DNA of 64,000 bases from Clostridia bacterium (GTDB taxonomy: Bacteria; Bacillota; Clostridia; Christensenellales; Borkfalkiaceae), in contig JAGAOR010000015.1 of the NCBI GenBank assembly GCA_017623605.1, positions 85,008-149,007 of the forward strand, written 5' to 3'. The notes under the pieces are model-generated. The model searched no databases. It had not been told where the DNA came from and was given only the letters and a program-made list of their open reading frames with translations. This document shows positions 61,714-64,000 of this stretch, piece by piece. Position 1 is the stretch's first letter; each line of letters starts with the position of its first letter. A program made the translations under genes and the position numbers.

Positions 61714-63813
61714 ATGCCGGCATTAGAAAACAGCAAAGTATTTAAAACAGACTACGCAGGAAAAGAACTCACCGTTGAAATCGGTAAATACGCAGAGCAA
61801 GCGAACGGCGCGTGCTTGGTGCGTTGCGGCGACACGGCGGTGCACGTATCCGTATGTATGAGTGAAACGGCGAGAGAGGGAATGGACTTCTTCCCCCTTT
61901 CGGTAGATTATGAAGAAAAAATGTTCGCCGTAGGTAAAATCCCCGGCGGTTTCAAGAAGCGCGAGGGCAGAGCTTCGGATAAAGCGATCCTCGTTGCGCG
62001 CTTGATCGATAGACCTATTCGTCCGTTGTTCCCGAAAGGGATCTTCAACGACGTAGTGGTGGTTGCAACCGCGCTTTCGGTTGATCCCGATATTGCGCCC
62101 GAGCCTTTGGCTATGATCGGTTCGTCGGTTGCGCTTTCCATTTCCGACATTCCTTGGGCAGGACCTACGGGTTCGGTAATCGTCGGTTGCGTAGACGGAA
62201 ACTACGTAATCAATCCCACGGTAGCGGAAAAAGAAAAGAGTACCATTCATCTCTCCCTTGCGGGCACGAAGGATGCAATCCTTATGATCGAAGCGGGCGC
62301 GAACGAAGTAACGGACGCGGAAATGGTCGGCGCGATTATGTACGGTCACGAAGAGATCAAAAAGGTTTGCGCTTGGATCGAAGAGATCGCAAAGGAAGTG
62401 GGCAAGCCCAAAAAGGAAATGGAATTCTACCATATTCCCGAAGAGATCGACGAAGCGGTGAAAGCGTACGGCTATGCCAAGCTTGAAAAAGCGCTCAACA
62501 CGTTCGATAGACAGGAAAGACAAGCCAACCAAGCGGCGGCAGAAGCGGAAATTATCGAACATTTCAAAGAAATCTATCCCGATCAAATCCGCGAAGTCAA
62601 GGATTCCATTTATTATATCGTAAAAGGAATCGTTCGCGCGAAGATCTTCGATAAAGGTATTCGTCCCGACGGAAGAACGCTTAAAGAAGTTCGTCCCATT
62701 TGGTGCGAACACGGCGTGCTGCCCAGAGTGCACGGCTCGGCGGTGTTCACGCGCGGACAAACGCAAGCACTCACGACCTGTACGCTCGGTATGCTCGGCG
62801 AAGCGCAGAGATTGGAAGGTCTTGACGAAGAAGAAGATAAGAGATATATGCACCAATACAACTTCCCCGGCTATTGCACGGGTGAAGCGAAGCCGCTCAG
62901 AAGTCCCGGCAGACGTGAAATCGGACACGGCGCACTTGCAGAACGCGCTTTGATTCCCGTCATTCCCGAAGAGAGCGAATTCCCTTACGCGATCCGCGTC
63001 GTATCGGACATCTATTCGTCCAACGGTTCTTCGTCTATGGCTTCCGTTTGCGGTTCTACGATGGCGCTTATGGACGCAGGCGTGCCTATTAAAGCACCCG
63101 TTGCAGGTTGCGCTATGGGACTCGTTAAAGATCCCGAAACGGGTAAATACGTGATCCTCACCGACATTCAAGGACTTGAAGATTTCCTCGGCGATATGGA
63201 CTTCAAGGTAGCGGGTACGGACAAAGGTATCACGGCAATTCAAATGGATATTAAGATCAAAGGCATTTCGGAAGAGATTATGCTCGACGCGATTGCGCAG
63301 GCGCAGGAAGCGAGAAAGCATATTCTTGGTAAAATGCTCGAATGTATCCCCGCGGTAAGCGAAGAGCTTTCGGTATACGCGCCCAAGATCATCACGTTCA
63401 AGATTAATCCTGAAAAGATCGGCGACGTAGTTGGTAAGCAAGGCAAGGTTATCAATAAGATTATCGAGCAAACGGGCACGAAGATCGACATTGAAGAAGA
63501 CGGAACGGTATGTATCGCTTGCTACGGCGACGTTGCAAATGCCAACCGCGCGAAAGCGATCGTGGAATCCATCGCGCACGATCCCGAAGTGGGTGATATG
63601 TTCGTAGGCGTGGTGGTGAGAATTTTGTCGAAAGTCGGCGCGTTCGTAGAATTTGCACCGGGTAAAGACGGAATGGTGCACATATCGAAGCTTTCCGAAC
63701 AAAGAGTGAACCAAGTGGAAGACGTGCTCAATATCGGCGACAAGGTGAAAGTAGAGATCATCAAGATCGGCGAAAAGGGAATCGATTTGAAGCTTTTAGA
63801 AAAAATGGACTAA
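61714..63813 (+). CDS. pnp: Polyribonucleotide nucleotidyltransferase
   Basis: A 699-aa phosphorolytic 3'-5' exoribonuclease. Two RNase PH-like domains are separated by a helical domain (KGIRPDGRTLKEVRPIWCE begins the second). KH (IGDVVGKQGKVINKIIEQTG) and S1 (GDMFVGVVVRILSKVGAFVEF) domains lie at the C-terminus. All parts are present. AAAAAGGAG precedes the ATG. It forms a conserved pair with rpsO but is separated from it by a terminator. Confidence 0.97.
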   Translation: MPALENSKVFKTDYAGKELTVEIGKYAEQANGACLVRCGDTAVHVSVCMSETAREGMDFFPLSVDYEEKMFAVGKIPGGFKKREGRASDKAILVARLIDRPIRPLFPKGIFNDVVVVATALSVDPDIAPEPLAMIGSSVALSISDIPWAGPTGSVIVGCVDGNYVINPTVAEKEKSTIHLSLAGTKDAILMIEAGANEVTDAEMVGAIMYGHEEIKKVCAWIEEIAKEVGKPKKEMEFYHIPEEIDEAVKAYGYAKLEKALNTFDRQERQANQAAAEAEIIEHFKEIYPDQIREVKDSIYYIVKGIVRAKIFDKGIRPDGRTLKEVRPIWCEHGVLPRVHGSAVFTRGQTQALTTCTLGMLGEAQRLEGLDEEEDKRYMHQYNFPGYCTGEAKPLRSPGRREIGHGALAERALIPVIPEESEFPYAIRVVSDIYSSNGSSSMASVCGSTMALMDAGVPIKAPVAGCAMGLVKDPETGKYVILTDIQGLEDFLGDMDFKVAGTDKGITAIQMDIKIKGISEEIMLDAIAQAQEARKHILGKMLECIPAVSEELSVYAPKIITFKINPEKIGDVVGKQGKVINKIIEQTGTKIDIEEDGTVCIACYGDVANANRAKAIVESIAHDPEVGDMFVGVVVRILSKVGAFVEFAPGKDGMVHISKLSEQRVNQVEDVLNIGDKVKVEIIKIGEKGIDLKLLEKMD

Positions 63814-63818
63814 AAAAC

Positions 63819-63856
63819 GATCGCGGCGCAATTTCCCGTTGCGCCGCGATTTTTTA
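63819..63856 (+). terminator. Terminator after pnp
   Basis: Twelve-pair stem TCGCGGCGCAA / TTGCGCCGCGA around TTTCCCG, followed by TTTTTT. Confidence 0.92.
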
Positions 63857-63891
63857 TATCTTCAATTCGTAAAGTAGAAAATTTTTTTATT

Positions 63892-63928
63892 AACCTCAAA
63901 TATCTTCAATCGTATTTGAGGTTTTTAT
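63892..63928. terminator. Second terminator-like hairpin between pnp and the partial gene
   Basis: Stem AACCTCAAATA / TATTTGAGGTT around TCTTCAATCG followed by T on the plus strand. It could end transcripts from either side. Confidence 0.6.
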
Positions 63929-64000
63929 TTAAAGAATTCGAGAAGATATTTTTTCACCTCCTCAGAGCAGTTATCTCTGAATTCAAAAAACTCAATCATA
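63925..64000 (-). CDS. Partial CDS at the window edge, C-terminal end
   Basis: On the minus strand an open frame enters from beyond base 64000 and reads IEFFEFRDNCSEEVKKYLLE, then FFK and a stop. Only 24 codons are visible. The helical, charged tail and the following hairpin are compatible with the end of a real gene. An ATG at 63999 could be internal. No family can be assigned. Confidence 0.4.
   Translation of the reverse strand, partial: MIEFFEFRDNCSEEVKKYLLEFFK

Noticed and set aside
61723-63714. 663-codon open frame antisense to pnp
   Set aside because: It covers almost exactly the pnp gene in the complementary frame, has no family resemblance and is rich in His, Arg and Phe. Codon bias in pnp avoids stops on the other strand.

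Overview
This 64 kb window looks like chromosome of an endospore-forming, anaerobic member of the Clostridia (Firmicutes) with moderate GC. I infer this from sigma-G, a SpoIIQ-like LytM protein behind a sigma-F-type promoter, YlmC, a probable coat protein, the SCIFF peptide and its radical-SAM maturase, HemZ, a PyrK-type dihydroorotate dehydrogenase and rubrerythrin. An uncultured gut lineage is plausible, but the species cannot be fixed from the sequence alone. No rRNA, tRNA, CRISPR array or intact transposase gene was seen. Promoters are easy to read: about twenty are sigma-A type, nearly all with exactly 17 bp between -35 and -10.

Layout. 0-6 kb: hisS end, thioredoxin, rubrerythrin, cardiolipin synthase, then a sporulation group (sigG, ylmC, a LysM protein, a coat-like protein). 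6-15 kb: a phosphoesterase, the pyrimidine operon pyrB-C-F-K-(glycerate kinase)-D-E, trpS and HU. 15-25 kb: a YitT remnant, rplI, a DUF1540 protein, a lone EIIC, a DUF1846 protein, a Nudix hydrolase, the prmA-rsmE-mtaB-hit operon and spoIIQ. 25-32.4 kb: a sugar-use cluster (N-acetylneuraminate lyase-like, sialidase-like, ABC importer, GH10) carrying a deletion scar. 32-46 kb: an N-domain-less ClpB, an SbcD/YhaN-like pair, a heterodimeric ABC exporter, a PHP phosphatase, tgt, an ABC-2 system and yajC. 46-50 kb: a TIGR04086 membrane protein, then a GH3 glycosidase with a divergent AraC regulator. 50-64 kb: SCIFF precursor and maturase, divergent secD-secF, recJ, relA, an MBL hydrolase, hemZ, rpsO and pnp.

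Most striking observation: two copies of a 281-bp element (23868-24148 and 50099-50379) of identical length and about 90% identity. Of 29 differences, 28 are transitions. Both fold by eye into the same three-way junction closed by a ~28-bp terminal helix, and internal stems carry compensatory changes. Copy 2 starts exactly where a TTGCAT-N17-TATAAT promoter should initiate, and it forms the leader of the SCIFF operon. It may be a structured RNA, a MITE with TA-flanked inverted repeats, or a MITE that has become a leader.

Other recurring architecture: five genes (cls, a LysM gene, a phosphoesterase gene, prmA, a PHP phosphatase gene) have a -10 box only 6-9 nt before the start codon and so should make leaderless mRNAs. 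Three terminators overlap the -35 box of the next gene. Two terminators carry the next gene's Shine-Dalgarno in their 3' arm. SecD and SecF are both divergent at the acidic membrane residues used for proton coupling. Two gene-decay scars (permease/lactonase and YitT) show recent deletions.
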